Below, in pieces: positions 63,957 to 64,000 of a DNA stretch of 64,000 bases. The notes beneath the pieces are model-generated. The model saw only the letters and a list, made by a program, of their open reading frames with translations, did not search any database and was not told the origin of the DNA. The DNA is from Echinicola jeungdonensis (GTDB lineage Bacteria; Bacteroidota; Bacteroidia; Cytophagales; Cyclobacteriaceae), in contig NZ_JAUFQT010000001.1 in assembly GCF_030409905.1 (NCBI RefSeq), forward strand, positions 2,397,001 to 2,461,000, given 5' to 3'. Each line of letters starts with the position of its first letter. Positions within the stretch are counted from its first letter, which is position 1. The translations under genes were made by a program, and so were the position numbers.

Positions 63957-64000
63957 ATGAGGAAAATTGTAATCGCCATTGATGGTTATTCTGGTTGCGG
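63957..64000 (+). CDS. cmk: Cytidylate kinase, partial (N-terminus only)
   Basis: Fourteen codons from the ATG at 63957 read MRKIVIAIDGYSGC and then Gly, the start of the P-loop of CMP kinase, which continues as GKS in the family. The rest lies beyond the window. The Gly-Tyr-Ser-Gly-Cys-Gly loop is typical of Bacteroidota Cmk. Confidence 0.75.
   Translation, partial: MRKIVIAIDGYSGC

Noticed and set aside
1..64000. CRISPR arrays, prophage genes or toxin-antitoxin pairs
   Set aside because: No regularly spaced direct repeats of 20-40 bases and no phage or defence gene signatures were found.

Overview
The window comes from a Bacteroidota genome, most likely Cytophagales and probably Cyclobacteriaceae. 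The evidence is the gene content (a T9SS-type C-terminal domain on an FG-GAP protein, a GIN/DUF2807 protein, RIC, a BlaI/M56 pair, a GreA-like small protein), an AT-rich background, -7 boxes of the form TAnnTTTG, and almost no Shine-Dalgarno sequences. Species is not determinable by eye.

Layout. 1-3937: an L-arabinose operon on the minus strand (nudix-type regulator araR, Na+/sugar symporter, araA running off the left edge). 4282-6928: a complete IS21-family element with a 6-bp target duplication. 7027-15709: housekeeping genes (VOC protein, CtpA protease, RIC iron-sulfur repair protein, ruvX-def, an omega-amidase-like nitrilase, a secreted FG-GAP protein, murF). 16005-37602: a large nitrate-assimilation and molybdenum-cofactor island. 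37957-50681: mixed genes, including a FUSC transporter with a duplicated 3' fragment, tRNA-Ala, recR, clpS, a frameshifted symporter, an ATL protein and an MscS channel. 51252-56131: thrABC behind a Thr-rich leader peptide. 56145-58602: a frameshifted BlaR1-like M56 protein, BlaI with two palindromic operators, then a candidate structured RNA. 58619-64000: an NRDE protein, a YpdA-like flavoprotein, a histidine kinase, adenine deaminase and the start of cmk.

How the nitrate island works. NarK imports nitrate. A 1173-residue fusion (molybdopterin nitrate reductase + NirB-like FAD/NAD(P)H module + [2Fe-2S] module) reduces it to nitrite, and NirBD reduces nitrite to ammonium. CobA supplies the siroheme precursor. 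MoaA/C/D/E, MoeA, a MoeB-rhodanese fusion and MobA make and mature the Mo cofactor. A NarX-like kinase with a PilJ/NarX sensor motif and a NarL-like regulator sit in the middle. TACGTA hexamers, often spaced one helical turn apart, stand in the intergenic promoter regions of the island and are proposed here as that regulator's operator.

Three single-base anomalies (symporter at T8, M56 gene at A7, tRNA-Ala acceptor arm) are either real lesions or assembly errors and should be checked together.
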